A stretch of 30,541 nucleotides of DNA from AC-32 sp045806105 (GCA_045806105.1 JBJMJY010000033.1:1-30541); one strand, 5' to 3'. Counted from the first letter of the stretch, positions 21,196-30,035 are shown. Notes: generated by a model not told the origin, from the sequence alone. Made by a program: numbers and translations.

Positions 21196-22574
21196 TGGCG
21201 AACGGCTGCCACCACTGCGACGAGTTCTCGCGCGCCGCACTGCTGCGCAGGAGCGCGGCCGAGGCCGGCCGCGGGCTGCCCGCAATCGAGCCCGGCATGC
21301 CGCTCCCCGCGGGAACGGGGCTCGACCGGCGCAACTTCGTCGCCGGCGCCTTCGGCCTCGCGCTGTCGGTCTACGGGCTCGGCAAGCTGAGGCTCTTCGA
21401 CGAGGGCATCGCGCAGGCCGCCACCGGGCCTGCCCAGCCGGTACTGGTCTCCGTCTTTCTGCCCGGCGGCGCCGACTCGCTCTCGGTGCTGGCGCCGGTG
21501 CTCGACCCGAGCTACCGCAAGCTTCGCCCCACTCTCGCGCTGCCGGCCTCGGCCGGCCCCGTCTTCAGCGAGGACACGCGCCTGCACTGGCACCCGTCCC
21601 TGCAGCCGTTCGCGTCGCTCCACGCCGAGGGCAAGGTCAGCGTCATGCCCGCGATCGGCTACACGCACCCCGACCAGTCGCACTTCACCTCGCGCCACTT
21701 CTGGGAGGTCGGCGCGACGGACGCGCGGCTGTCGAGCGGCTGGATGGGCCGCTACCTCGACCGCCACGGGTCGAAGACCAACCCGCTGCAGGGCCTCTCG
21801 CTCGACTACCAGCTGCAGCCGTCGCTCGCGTCGACCAAGGTCCCGGTCGCCTCGCTCGCCGCGCCCGACGACTACACCTTCGGGGCGCCCGGCGTCTGGG
21901 GGCAAGTCGAGGAGCGGATGCTCGAGGCGCTCAGGCCGCTCGGGGCGCGGCGGCCCGACCCCGGGCTCAACCAGGCCGCCAGGGCCACGCTGCAGTCGGA
22001 CCGCCTCCGCCGGCAGCTCGCGCCGTTCGCGCACAGCGGCGAAAACAACTTCGGCAGCCCGGTGCCCTACCCGCAGGTCGACAGCGGCTTCCCTCGCCAG
22101 CTCGCCGGCCTCGCGGCAATGCTGGCCGCCAAGCTGCCGCTGCGCTGCGTCGCGCTCACGGCGCCGGGCGAGTACGACACGCACTCGGACCAGCCCCAGG
22201 CGCTCGCCGACGGCCTCGACGTGACCGCCCGCAGCCTGTTCGCCTTCCAGCGCGATCTCGAGTCGCGCGGCCTCGCCGGCCGGGTGCTCACGCTCGTGTG
22301 GACGGAGTTCGGCCGCCGCGGCGAGGAGAACGGCAGCGACGGCACCGACCACGGCGCCGCCGGCGCGGCGTTCCTGATCGGCTCGCGCGCCCGCGGGAAG
22401 ATGGTCGGCGAGTTCCCCGGTCTCGCAAACGGGCTCGACGACGACGGCAACCTCAAACCGACATCCGACTTCCGCGGCGTCTACAGCTCGCTGCTCGAGC
22501 AGTGGCTCGGCGCCGATGCGGGCGGCGTCATTCCGGAAGCCAGGTCCTTCACCCGGCACGCGCTCGTCAAGTGA
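21195..22574 (+). CDS. DUF1501 family protein with Tat-like signal
   Basis: The 459-residue protein belongs to the sulfatase/alkaline phosphatase-like DUF1501 family. A twin-arginine motif DRRNFVAGAFG (about 43-53) precedes a hydrophobic stretch (ALSVYGLG), so export by Tat is likely. It is preceded by an unusual 42-residue leader with a CHHC pair (C5, C8). Family features include LPGGADSLSVLAP, GYTHPDQSHFTSRHFWE, LTAPGEYDTHSDQ and LVWTEFGRRGEENGSDGTDHG with the GTDHG metal-site motif. The start codon overlaps the DUF1800 stop by one base, and its own stop overlaps the cupredoxin GTG as GTGA. The substrate is unknown. Confidence 0.92.
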   Translation: MANGCHHCDEFSRAALLRRSAAEAGRGLPAIEPGMPLPAGTGLDRRNFVAGAFGLALSVYGLGKLRLFDEGIAQAATGPAQPVLVSVFLPGGADSLSVLAPVLDPSYRKLRPTLALPASAGPVFSEDTRLHWHPSLQPFASLHAEGKVSVMPAIGYTHPDQSHFTSRHFWEVGATDARLSSGWMGRYLDRHGSKTNPLQGLSLDYQLQPSLASTKVPVASLAAPDDYTFGAPGVWGQVEERMLEALRPLGARRPDPGLNQAARATLQSDRLRRQLAPFAHSGENNFGSPVPYPQVDSGFPRQLAGLAAMLAAKLPLRCVALTAPGEYDTHSDQPQALADGLDVTARSLFAFQRDLESRGLAGRVLTLVWTEFGRRGEENGSDGTDHGAAGAAFLIGSRARGKMVGEFPGLANGLDDDGNLKPTSDFRGVYSSLLEQWLGADAGGVIPEARSFTRHALVK

Positions 22575-22915
22575 GCCGCCTGCTCGGCACGGCGGTCCTG
22601 GCCGCGGCGCTGAGCTGGCACGCGACGCCCGCCCGGCTCGGCGTCCAGGCGGAGGAGTTCCGCCTCGTCCTCTCGCGCCCGTCCGTGAAGGCGGGCGTGG
22701 TCGAGATCGAGCTGCAGAACGTCGGCGAGGACCCGCACGACCTGCGCCTGCGTAAAGTCGGCGGCCACCACACGTTCACCATCCCGATCACGAAGCCCGG
22801 CGCACTCAAGACGATCGCGATCCACCTGAAGGCCGGCCGCTACCGGCTCTGGTGCTCGCTCGCCGACCACCGCGCGCTCGGGATGCAGACGATGTTGCGC
22901 GTGCGTCCCCGCTGA
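22571..22915 (+). CDS. Secreted cupredoxin-like protein with complete type-1 copper ligands
   Basis: The 114-residue protein has a signal peptide-like N-terminus (LLGTAVLAAALSWHATPA) and a single cupredoxin domain. The type-1 copper ligands are all present: H56 in EDPHDL, C95 and H100 in WCSLADH, and M105 after a further four residues, so C-x4-H-x4-M. The sequence before the Cys (AGRYRLWCSLADHRALGM) matches plastocyanin/azurin-like domains. It is probably a periplasmic or extracellular electron carrier. The GTG start overlaps the DUF1501 stop by 4 bp, so DUF1800, DUF1501 and the cupredoxin are translationally coupled. The partner redox enzyme is not obvious; the DUF1501 protein is one candidate. 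Confidence 0.88.
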   Translation: MSRLLGTAVLAAALSWHATPARLGVQAEEFRLVLSRPSVKAGVVEIELQNVGEDPHDLRLRKVGGHHTFTIPITKPGALKTIAIHLKAGRYRLWCSLADHRALGMQTMLRVRPR

Positions 22916-22932
22916 CGCGACAATCGCGCGAG

Positions 22933-23829
22933 ATGCGCGAGCCCGTCACCGTCGCCTGCGCCCAGGTCGAGCCTGTGCTCTTCGATCGCGACGCGACGAT
23001 CGGCCGCCTGGAGCAGGTCGCCGCCGAGGCCGCCGGCAAGGGCGCGCGGCTCCTGCTCTTCCCCGAGACGTTCGTCCCCGCCTATCCGACGAATCGCTGG
23101 GTGCGGTTCCTCGCCGGCGGCGACGGCGGGGCCAAGCACGTCTTCGCCCGGCTCGCGCGCGAGTCGCTCGAGGTCCCGTCGCCGGACTCCGAGCGCATCG
23201 GCGCAGCCGCGCGGGAGCACGGCCTGTGGCTCGCGGTCGGCGCGAACGAGCTCGACCGCGGCACGATCTACAACGCGCTTCTGCTGTACGGGCCCGACGG
23301 GCAACTCGCGCTACACCACCGCAAGCTCGTGCCGACGAACCACGAGCGCATGGTCTGGGGACCGGGGGACGGCCGCGGCCTGGAGGCCGTGGAGACGGAG
23401 CTCGGCCGCGTCGGCGGCCTGATCTGCTGGGAGAACTTCATGCCGCTGGCGCGCTTCGCGCTCTACCAGAGCGGCGTCGAGCTCTACCTGGCGCCCACCG
23501 CCGAGGACAGCGAGCAGTGGCACGACTCGATGCGGCACATCGCGCGGGAGGCCCGTGCCTTCGTCCTCTCATGCTGCGTCTTCCAGCGGGCGTCGAGCTT
23601 CCCGGACGACGTCCCGCTCGCGGAGGGCGACGAGCTCGTCGGCCGCGGCGGCTCCGCGATCCTCGCGCCCGACGGCTCGTACCTCGCAGGCCCGCTCTGG
23701 GACGAGGAGGGCCTGCTCTACGCGGAGCTCGACCCGGAGGTTCTCTTCGCCGAGCGGCAGCGCTTCGACCCGGCCGGCCACTACCACCGCCCGGACGTGC
23801 TCGGCTTCGAGTTGCGCCCGTTGCGCTAG
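22933..23829 (+). CDS. Nitrilase (branch 1 carbon-nitrogen hydrolase)
   Basis: The 298-residue protein has the catalytic triad of the superfamily: E45 in LFPETF, K131 in HHRKLVPTNHERMVWGPGDG, and C165 in GLICWENFMPLAR. The ERxxWGxGDG and CWENxMPLxR forms are those of true nitrilases and cyanide hydratases, which hydrolyse R-CN to the acid and ammonia, rather than of amidases. The start is ATG at 22933; an in-frame upstream start at 22852 would give an Arg-rich leader inside the cupredoxin gene. It is separated from the cupredoxin stop by 17 bp. The natural nitrile is unknown; the nearby pathway genes for 2-oxo and hydroxy acids are suggestive only. Confidence 0.9.
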   Translation: MREPVTVACAQVEPVLFDRDATIGRLEQVAAEAAGKGARLLLFPETFVPAYPTNRWVRFLAGGDGGAKHVFARLARESLEVPSPDSERIGAAAREHGLWLAVGANELDRGTIYNALLLYGPDGQLALHHRKLVPTNHERMVWGPGDGRGLEAVETELGRVGGLICWENFMPLARFALYQSGVELYLAPTAEDSEQWHDSMRHIAREARAFVLSCCVFQRASSFPDDVPLAEGDELVGRGGSAILAPDGSYLAGPLWDEEGLLYAELDPEVLFAERQRFDPAGHYHRPDVLGFELRPLR

Positions 23830-23850
23830 TTCGCACTCCGAAGCGTTTGC

Positions 23851-23868
23851 GTTCCCCAGAGTGGGAAC
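23851..23868. promoter_or_regulatory. Short inverted repeat before the ThDP-enzyme gene
   Basis: GTTCCC (23851-23856) and GGGAAC (23863-23868) flank six bases in the gap between the nitrilase and ThDP-enzyme genes. It may be an operator. The ribosome binding site AAGGAG follows at about 23887-23892. Confidence 0.35.
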
Positions 23869-23898
23869 ACCACCTCCGGAACGAGGAAAGGAGCCATC

Positions 23899-25683
23899 GT
23901 GGCCGAGCTCGTCGCGGACTACATCCTGCAGCGACTGACCAAGTGGGGAGTGCACCGGATCTACGGCTACCCGGGTGACGGCGTCAACGCCTTCCTCGGC
24001 GCGTTCGACCGCGCCGGCGGCGATCCCGAGTTCGTCCAGGTGCGCCACGAGGAGATGTCCGCGTTCATGGCCTGCGGACACGCGAAGTTCACCGGCGAGG
24101 TCGGCGTCTGCATCGCGACCTCCGGGCCCGGCGCGATCCATCTCCTGAACGGCCTCTACGACGCGAAGCTCGACCACCAGCCCGTCGTTGCGATCGTCGG
24201 GCAGCAGGCGCGCGCGTCGCTCGGCGGCAGCTACCAGCAGGAGGTCGATCTGCAGACGCTGTTCAAGGACGTCGCGCACGAGTACGTGCACATGGCGACC
24301 GAGCCGGCGCAGGTGCGGCACCTCGTCGACCGCGCGCTGCGGATCGCGCTCGACCAGCGCACCGTCACCTGCATCATCGTCCCGAACGACCTCGCCGCCG
24401 AGAAGGCGGTCGACGCGCCGCCGCACGAGCACGGCACCGTCCACTCCGGGCTCGGCTACGCGCGCCCGAAGGTCGTGCCGCTGGACGGCGACCTGGAGCG
24501 GGCGGCGGCGGTCCTGAACGAGAGCCGCAAGGCCGCGCTGCTGATCGGCCAGGGCGCCAAGGGGGCAGCCGACGAGGTCGTGCAGGTCGCCGAGACGCTC
24601 GGCGCAGGCGTCGCCAAAGCGCTGCTCGGGAAGGACGTGCTGCCGGACGACCTGCCGTTCGTGACCGGCTCCATCGGCCTGCTCGGCACGAAGCCGAGCT
24701 GGGACCTGATGATGGGCTGCGACGCCTTCCTGATGGTCGGCTCGAGCTTCCCGTACTCGGAGTTCCTGCCCGAGGAGGGTAAGGCGCGTGGGGTGCAGAT
24801 CGACATCGACGGCCGCATGCTCGGGATCCGCTACCCGATGGACGTCAACCTCGTCGGCGACGCGCAGGAGACGTTGCGCGCGCTGCTGCCGAAGCTCGAG
24901 CGGAAGGAGGACCGCGCCTGGCGCGAGGAGATCGAGAAGAGCGTGCGCGAGTGGTGGCAGCTGATCGAGCAACGCGCTCAGCTGCCGGCCAACCCGCTCA
25001 ACCCGCAGCGTGTCTTCTCCGAGCTCTCGAAGCGGCTACCCGACGGCGCGATCGTGACCGCCGACTCGGGCTCCGCGGCGAACTGGTACGCGCGCAACCT
25101 GAAGTTCCGCCAGGGAATGACGGGCTCGCTCTCGGGCACGCTCGCCACGATGGGGCCCGGCGTCCCCTACGCGATCGCAGCGAAGTTCGCGCACCCGCAA
25201 CGGCCGGTGCTCGCGCTGATCGGCGACGGCGCCTTCCAGATGAACGGCATGAACGAGCTGATCACGATCGCGAAGTACTGGGAGCGCTGGGGCGACCCGC
25301 GCCTGGTCGTACTCGTGCTCCACAACGACGACCTGAACCAGGTCACGTGGGAGCAGCGCGCGATGGAGGGCGACCCGAAGTACGAGGCCTCGCAGGTGCT
25401 GCCGGACTTCCCGTACGCGCGCTACGCCGAGCTGCTCGGCTTCCTTGGCATCCGCGTCGACAACCCCGACGAGGTCGGGCCGGCGTGGGACGAGGCGCTC
25501 TCGGCCGACCGGCCGGTGGTCTACGAGGCGCTCACCGACCCCGAGGTGCCGCCGCTTCCGCCGCACATCACATTGAAGGAGGCGAAAGCGTTCATGAGCT
25601 CGGTCCGGAGCGACCCCGACCGCGGCGCCGTGGTCAGGCAGTCCCTCAGGCAGAAGCTCGAGGAGCTCATCCCGGGTCGCTGA
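23899..25683 (+). CDS. Thiamin-diphosphate enzyme, pyruvate oxidase/acetolactate synthase family
   Basis: The 594-residue protein has the three domains of the family. The cofactor-activating glutamate is E51 in VRHEEMSAF, and the ThDP/Mg motif begins GDGAFQMN at G442 with N476 as the likely second Mg ligand. The N-terminal domain IYGYPGDGVNAFLGAF and the middle domain (about 195-330, with LLIGQGAKG) fit pyruvate oxidase and related enzymes that act on 2-oxo acids. FAD binding cannot be judged from this sequence. The start is a GTG at 23899 with AAGGAG upstream. It is followed after 6 bp by the enolase-family gene. The reaction could be oxidative decarboxylation, carboligation or cleavage of a C-C bond. 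Confidence 0.88.
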   Translation: MAELVADYILQRLTKWGVHRIYGYPGDGVNAFLGAFDRAGGDPEFVQVRHEEMSAFMACGHAKFTGEVGVCIATSGPGAIHLLNGLYDAKLDHQPVVAIVGQQARASLGGSYQQEVDLQTLFKDVAHEYVHMATEPAQVRHLVDRALRIALDQRTVTCIIVPNDLAAEKAVDAPPHEHGTVHSGLGYARPKVVPLDGDLERAAAVLNESRKAALLIGQGAKGAADEVVQVAETLGAGVAKALLGKDVLPDDLPFVTGSIGLLGTKPSWDLMMGCDAFLMVGSSFPYSEFLPEEGKARGVQIDIDGRMLGIRYPMDVNLVGDAQETLRALLPKLERKEDRAWREEIEKSVREWWQLIEQRAQLPANPLNPQRVFSELSKRLPDGAIVTADSGSAANWYARNLKFRQGMTGSLSGTLATMGPGVPYAIAAKFAHPQRPVLALIGDGAFQMNGMNELITIAKYWERWGDPRLVVLVLHNDDLNQVTWEQRAMEGDPKYEASQVLPDFPYARYAELLGFLGIRVDNPDEVGPAWDEALSADRPVVYEALTDPEVPPLPPHITLKEAKAFMSSVRSDPDRGAVVRQSLRQKLEELIPGR

Positions 25684-25689
25684 CCGCGG

Positions 25690-26808
25690 ATGCAACGCCA
25701 GTTGCGCAAGCTAGAGGCCGCAGGCCAGGCGCCGATCGCAGGGCTCCGGGTCTCCGCGTTCACGGTGCCGACGGACGAGCCGGAGTCGGACGGCACCGCG
25801 GAGTGGGACGCGACGAGCCTCGTCGTCGTCGAGGCGAGCGCCCGCGGCGAGACCGGGCTCGGCTACACCTACGCGCCGGCGGCGGCGGGGAGAGTGGTCG
25901 AGGAGCAGCTCGCGGAGGTCGTCCGCGGCCGTGACGCGTTCGCGGTGGGCGCGGCCTGGGAGGCGATGGCGACCGTGCTGCGAAACGCCGGCCGCCCCGG
26001 GATCGGCTTCTGCGCGCTCTCCGCGGTCGACCAGGCGCTGTGGGACCTGAGCGCACGGCTGCTGGGCGTGCCGCTGGTCGACCTGCTCGGCCGGGCGCGC
26101 GACGGGGTGCCCGTCTACGGCAGCGGCGGCTTCACCTCGTACACGCTCCAGCAGATCCGCGAGCAGCTCGGCGGGTGGGTCGAGCAGGGCATCCCGCGGG
26201 TGAAGATGAAGGTCTCGCGCGACCCCGAGCGCGACCCCGAGCGGCTCGATGCCGCCCGCCGGGCGATCGGCGACGGGACCGAGCTCTACGTCGACTCGAA
26301 CGGGGCGCTCTCGCGCAAGCAGGCGCTCGCCTGGGCGGAGCGCTTCGCCCGCGAGTGGGGCGTCGCGTGGCACGAGGAGCCCGTCAGCTCCGCCGATCTC
26401 GACGGGCTGCGCCTGCTGCGCGACCGCGGGCCCGCCGGCCTGGACGTCGCCGCCGGAGAGTACGCCTACGTGCCGGCCGACTTCCGCAACCTGATCGGCT
26501 GCGTCGACTGCCTCCAGGCCGACGTCACGCGCTGCGGCGGGATCACGGGGTTCCTGCGCGCAGGCGCGCTCGCCGCCGCCTTCGACCTCGACCTCTCGGC
26601 CCACTGCGCCCCCGCCGCGAGCGCCGCCGCCTGCTGCGCCGTACCGCGCTTCCGCCACCTCGAGTGGTTCCATGACCACGTGCGGCTCGAGCCGCTCATC
26701 TTCGACGGCGTGCTCGAGCCGGAGGACGGCGCGATTCGCCCGGACCGCTCGCGCCCCGGCAACGGCCTCCAGCTCAAACGGGCGGACGCCGAGAGGTACG
26801 CGGTGTGA
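25690..26808 (+). CDS. Mandelate racemase/muconate-lactonizing enzyme-like enolase-superfamily protein
   Basis: The 372-residue protein has a capping domain (about 1-130) and a barrel domain. The base motif KMKVS has K172 and K174, the first metal ligand is D202 in VDSNGAL, the next lies in the HEEP motif (about E229-230), another is E257 in AGEYAY, and H305 in LSAHCAP is the possible second base. This is the sugar-acid dehydratase/mandelate racemase type, with Lys on one face and His on the other. Substrate cannot be set by sequence. The ATG is 6 bp after the ThDP-enzyme stop, and its stop overlaps the following GTG in GTGA, so the genes are coupled. Confidence 0.88.
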   Translation: MQRQLRKLEAAGQAPIAGLRVSAFTVPTDEPESDGTAEWDATSLVVVEASARGETGLGYTYAPAAAGRVVEEQLAEVVRGRDAFAVGAAWEAMATVLRNAGRPGIGFCALSAVDQALWDLSARLLGVPLVDLLGRARDGVPVYGSGGFTSYTLQQIREQLGGWVEQGIPRVKMKVSRDPERDPERLDAARRAIGDGTELYVDSNGALSRKQALAWAERFAREWGVAWHEEPVSSADLDGLRLLRDRGPAGLDVAAGEYAYVPADFRNLIGCVDCLQADVTRCGGITGFLRAGALAAAFDLDLSAHCAPAASAAACCAVPRFRHLEWFHDHVRLEPLIFDGVLEPEDGAIRPDRSRPGNGLQLKRADAERYAV

Positions 26809-29800
26809 GCGGCACGATCGAGGTGCCCTCGCAGGACCCGCGCTTCCACACGCCGCCGGTTGGCCGCGACACCGTCGACGTGCGCGCGCTCGAGCACGAC
26901 CTGCGCCGCGCGGTCGAGGGCGAGGTGCGCTTCTCCGCGGGCGACCGCGCGCTGTACTCGGCAACCGGCGCGAACTACCGCCAGCTCCCGATCGGCGTCG
27001 TCATCCCGCGCTCGGTGGACGACGTCGTCGAGGCCGTGCGGCTCTGCCGTGCCTACGGCGCGCCGCTGCTCTCGCGCGGCGGCGGCACCGGGCTCGCGGG
27101 GCAGACGACCAACGTCGCGGTGGTGATCGACTTCTCGAAGTACCTCAACCGCGTGCTCGAGATCGACGCCGACCGCCGCCTCGCCCGCGTCCAGCCGGGC
27201 CTGATCCTCGACCACCTGCGCCACCAGGCGGAGCGCGAGCACCAGCTCACCTTCGGGCCGGACCCCTCGACGCACGAGTACTGCACCCTCGGCGGGATGA
27301 TCGCGAGCAACTCCTGCGGCGTCCGCTCGATCATGGCGCAGTTCTACGGCCCCGGCCCGCGCACGTCGGACAACGTCCACGAGCTCCAGGTGCTGCTCTA
27401 CGACGGGCGCCGGCTCCGCGCGCGCGAGGGCACCTCGGGCGACCCGGAGATCGACCGCCGGCTGCTCGAGCTGCGTGACCGCTACGCCAAACTGATCCGC
27501 GCCCGCTACCCGAAGATCCCGCGCCGCGTCTCCGGCTACAACCTCGACGATCTGCTGCCGGAGAGCGGCTTCAACGTCGCCCGCGCCCTCGCCGGCACCG
27601 AGAGCACCTGCGTCACCTACCTCGAGGCGACGGTCCATCTCATCCACAGCCCGCCGATGCGCTCACTGCTCGTGCTCGGCTACGAGGACGCGTTCGTCGC
27701 CGGCGATCACGTGCCGCAGGTGCTCGCGCACGAGCCGCTCGGCCTCGAAGGCATCGACGACACGCTCGTCGACGACATGACGCAGCTCGGCCTCCACGTC
27801 CACGACCTCTCGGCCCTCCCGGAGGGCCACGGCTGGCTGCTCGTCGAGTTCGGCGGCGAGACGAAGGAGGAGGCCGACGAGAAGGCCCGCAAGCTGATGT
27901 TCGAGCTCAAGGTCGGCAAGGACGGCCTGCGCGGGACGAAGCTCTACGATCGGCCGGAGCAGGAGGAGCACGTCTGGAAGGTGCGTGAGGCCGGCCTCGG
28001 CGCAACGGCGTTCCTCCCGGGCAAGGAGGACGCCTACGAGGGCTGGGAGGACTCGGCCGTACCGCCGGAGCGGATCGGCGACTACCTTCGCGACCTGCAG
28101 AAGCTCGGCTCGAAGCACGGCTACGAGAGCGCGCTCTACGGCCACTACGGCAACGGCTGCGTGCACGCGCGCTGGAACTTCGACCTCTCCAGCAAGCCGG
28201 GCCTGGCCAAGTACCGCGCGTTCGTCGAGGAGGCGGCCGACCTCGTCGTCTCCTACGGCGGCTCGATCTCGGGCGAGCACGGCGACGGCCAGTCGCGCGG
28301 CGAGCTGCTGCCGAAGATGTTCGGGCCGGAGCTCGTCGAGGCGTTCCGCGAGTTCAAGTCGATCTGGGACCCGGACTGGAAGATGAACCCGGGGAAGGTC
28401 GTCGACCCGTATCCGCTCGACTCGAACATCCGCCTCGCGCCGGAGACGTTCAACCCGCCGCACGTCGACTCGCACTTCGCCTTTCTCAAGGACCGCGGCT
28501 CGTTCGCGCACGCGACCACGCGCTGCGTCGGCGTCGGCAAGTGCCGGCACACCGAGGGTGGCGTGATGTGCCCGAGCTTCATGGTCACGCGCGAGGAGAT
28601 GCACTCGACGCGCGGGCGGGCGCACCTGCTCTGGGAGATGCTGAACGGCGAGGAGCTCGAGCTCTGGCACTCCGACGCCGTGGACGAGGCGCTCGACCTC
28701 TGCCTCTCGTGCAAGGGCTGCACCAACGACTGCCCGGTCAGCGTCGACCTGCCGACGCTGAAGGCGGAGTACCTCTCGCATCGCTACAAGGGGCGGCTGC
28801 GCCCCCGAGCGGCGTACGCATTCGGGCTCATCGACCAGGCGGCGCGCGTGGCCTCGAAGGTGCCGGGGCTGGCGAACGCCGTCACGAGGACGCCGCTCTT
28901 CAAGGTGGCCGCCGGGATCCACCCGCAGCGGGAGGTGCCGGAGTTCGCCCCGATCACGCTGAAGCAGTGGTTCGCCCGGCGGCCGCTGCGAAACGGCGGC
29001 GGCAGGCGCGTGCTGCTCTGGGCCGACACGTTCACGAACTACCTCGAGCCCGAGGTCGGGGTCGCAGCGGTCGAGGCGCTCGAGGGCGCGGGCTTCCACG
29101 TCGTCGTGCCGCAGAGCCACCTCTGCTGCGGGCGGCCGCTCTACGACTACGGGATGCTCGACCTCGCCGAGGCGTACCTGCGCCGCGTGCTCGGCGAGCT
29201 GCGCGACGAGATCCGCGCGGGGACGCCCGTGGTCGGGATCGAGCCGAGCTGCGTCGCGGTCTTCAAGGACGAGCTGCTGAAGCTCTGGCCGATGAACCAG
29301 GATGCGCGGCGGCTCGCCAAGCAGACCTACCACTTCTCGGGGTTCCTGGCCGAGTGCGCCGAGGGCTGGGAGCCGCCGCGGCTGCACCGCAAGGCGCTCC
29401 TGCACGGACACTGCCACCAGCAGGCGACCGGAGGCACCGGCCCGGACACGACGCTGCTCGAGCGGATGGGGCTCGAGGTCGAGGAGCTCGATGCCGGCTG
29501 CTGCGGAATGGCCGGCGGCTGGGGCTACGAGGAGGGCCACTACGACGTCTCGATCGCGTGCGGCGAGCGCGTGCTCCTGCCGAAGGTGCGCGAGGCCTCG
29601 CGCGAAGCCGTGATCGTCGCGGACGGCTTCTCGTGCCGCAGCCAGATCGCGCAGGCGCAGACCGGCCGCGGCGCGCTGCACCTCGCGCAGGTGCTCGCGA
29701 TCGCCCGCGAGCACGGCCCGGCCGGGCCGGCGGGCTCGTATCCCGAGCGGGCCCTCCCCTCACGGCCGGAGCCGACCGTCGCCCGCGCAGCGACACGCGT

Positions 29801-29873
29801 CGCCGTCGCCGTAGGCGGCGCCGCCGCGGTAGCCGCCGCCGCGGTCGCCGCGCGCGCCTCGACCAACAAGTAA
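26805..29873 (+). CDS. FAD-linked oxidase fused to 4Fe-4S and CCG domains (glycolate/D-2-hydroxyacid dehydrogenase type)
   Basis: The 1022-residue protein joins parts that are often separate. An N-terminal FAD_binding_4 domain (about 55-270) has the loop RGGGTGLAGQ at 91-100. The FAD-oxidase C domain follows (about 280-545, with the conserved YGHYGNGCVHARWNF and SGEHGDGQSRGELLPKMFG). A 4Fe-4S region follows, with C574, C580 and C589 and then C633, C636, C639 and C643 in CLSCKGCTNDCP. Two CCG-type half-domains come next (LCCGRPLYDYG and LDAGCCGMAGG). It ends in an Ala/Val-rich hydrophobic stretch after about residue 990, perhaps a membrane anchor. Relatives oxidise glycolate or D-2-hydroxy acids and pass electrons to quinones. 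The start is a GTG that overlaps the enolase-family stop by 4 bp. Confidence 0.9.
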   Translation: MSGTIEVPSQDPRFHTPPVGRDTVDVRALEHDLRRAVEGEVRFSAGDRALYSATGANYRQLPIGVVIPRSVDDVVEAVRLCRAYGAPLLSRGGGTGLAGQTTNVAVVIDFSKYLNRVLEIDADRRLARVQPGLILDHLRHQAEREHQLTFGPDPSTHEYCTLGGMIASNSCGVRSIMAQFYGPGPRTSDNVHELQVLLYDGRRLRAREGTSGDPEIDRRLLELRDRYAKLIRARYPKIPRRVSGYNLDDLLPESGFNVARALAGTESTCVTYLEATVHLIHSPPMRSLLVLGYEDAFVAGDHVPQVLAHEPLGLEGIDDTLVDDMTQLGLHVHDLSALPEGHGWLLVEFGGETKEEADEKARKLMFELKVGKDGLRGTKLYDRPEQEEHVWKVREAGLGATAFLPGKEDAYEGWEDSAVPPERIGDYLRDLQKLGSKHGYESALYGHYGNGCVHARWNFDLSSKPGLAKYRAFVEEAADLVVSYGGSISGEHGDGQSRGELLPKMFGPELVEAFREFKSIWDPDWKMNPGKVVDPYPLDSNIRLAPETFNPPHVDSHFAFLKDRGSFAHATTRCVGVGKCRHTEGGVMCPSFMVTREEMHSTRGRAHLLWEMLNGEELELWHSDAVDEALDLCLSCKGCTNDCPVSVDLPTLKAEYLSHRYKGRLRPRAAYAFGLIDQAARVASKVPGLANAVTRTPLFKVAAGIHPQREVPEFAPITLKQWFARRPLRNGGGRRVLLWADTFTNYLEPEVGVAAVEALEGAGFHVVVPQSHLCCGRPLYDYGMLDLAEAYLRRVLGELRDEIRAGTPVVGIEPSCVAVFKDELLKLWPMNQDARRLAKQTYHFSGFLAECAEGWEPPRLHRKALLHGHCHQQATGGTGPDTTLLERMGLEVEELDAGCCGMAGGWGYEEGHYDVSIACGERVLLPKVREASREAVIVADGFSCRSQIAQAQTGRGALHLAQVLAIAREHGPAGPAGSYPERALPSRPEPTVARAATRVAVAVGGAAAVAAAAVAARASTNK

Positions 29874-29887
29874 CAGTCTGTTACTTG
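29867..29887. promoter_or_regulatory. Palindrome 1 (core AGTAACAGTCTGTTACT)
   Basis: A 21-base perfect inverted repeat with one central base. The core AGTAACAGTCTGTTACT is at 29869-29885 and the outer pairs are CA/TG. It contains the TAA stop of the FAD/4Fe-4S gene. The identical 17-base core recurs at 29946-29962. It looks like a dimeric regulator's binding site, of the TetR or GntR type in form, but I cannot assign a family. Confidence 0.65.
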
Positions 29888-29919
29888 ATCGTCGGGCGGG
29901 CGCGACGGGCTGCGTACGG

Positions 29920-29943
29920 CTTGGTTCCGTCGTTCGAACCGAG
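29920..29943 (+). terminator. Hairpin between the two palindromes
   Basis: CTTGGTTC (29920-29927) pairs with GAACCGAG (29936-29943) with one G/T pair around an eight-base loop. It may end the FAD/4Fe-4S transcript, but no T-run follows. Confidence 0.35.
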
Positions 29944-29945
29944 CT

Positions 29946-29962
29946 AGTAACAGTCTGTTACT
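29946..29962. promoter_or_regulatory. Palindrome 2, identical 17-base core
   Basis: AGTAACAGTCTGTTACT, an exact copy of the core at 29869-29885, with centres 77 bp apart. It lies 73 bases before the formate dehydrogenase ATG, where a promoter would be. A repressor or activator of the formate dehydrogenase operon is the simplest reading. Confidence 0.65.
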
Positions 29963-30035
29963 TAGAGAGGCTTCTTCCCGTGTATCGCAATGCGAAGCGT
30001 TTAAGCTCGCCCGCCGCTGCGAAGAACGCAGGTTG

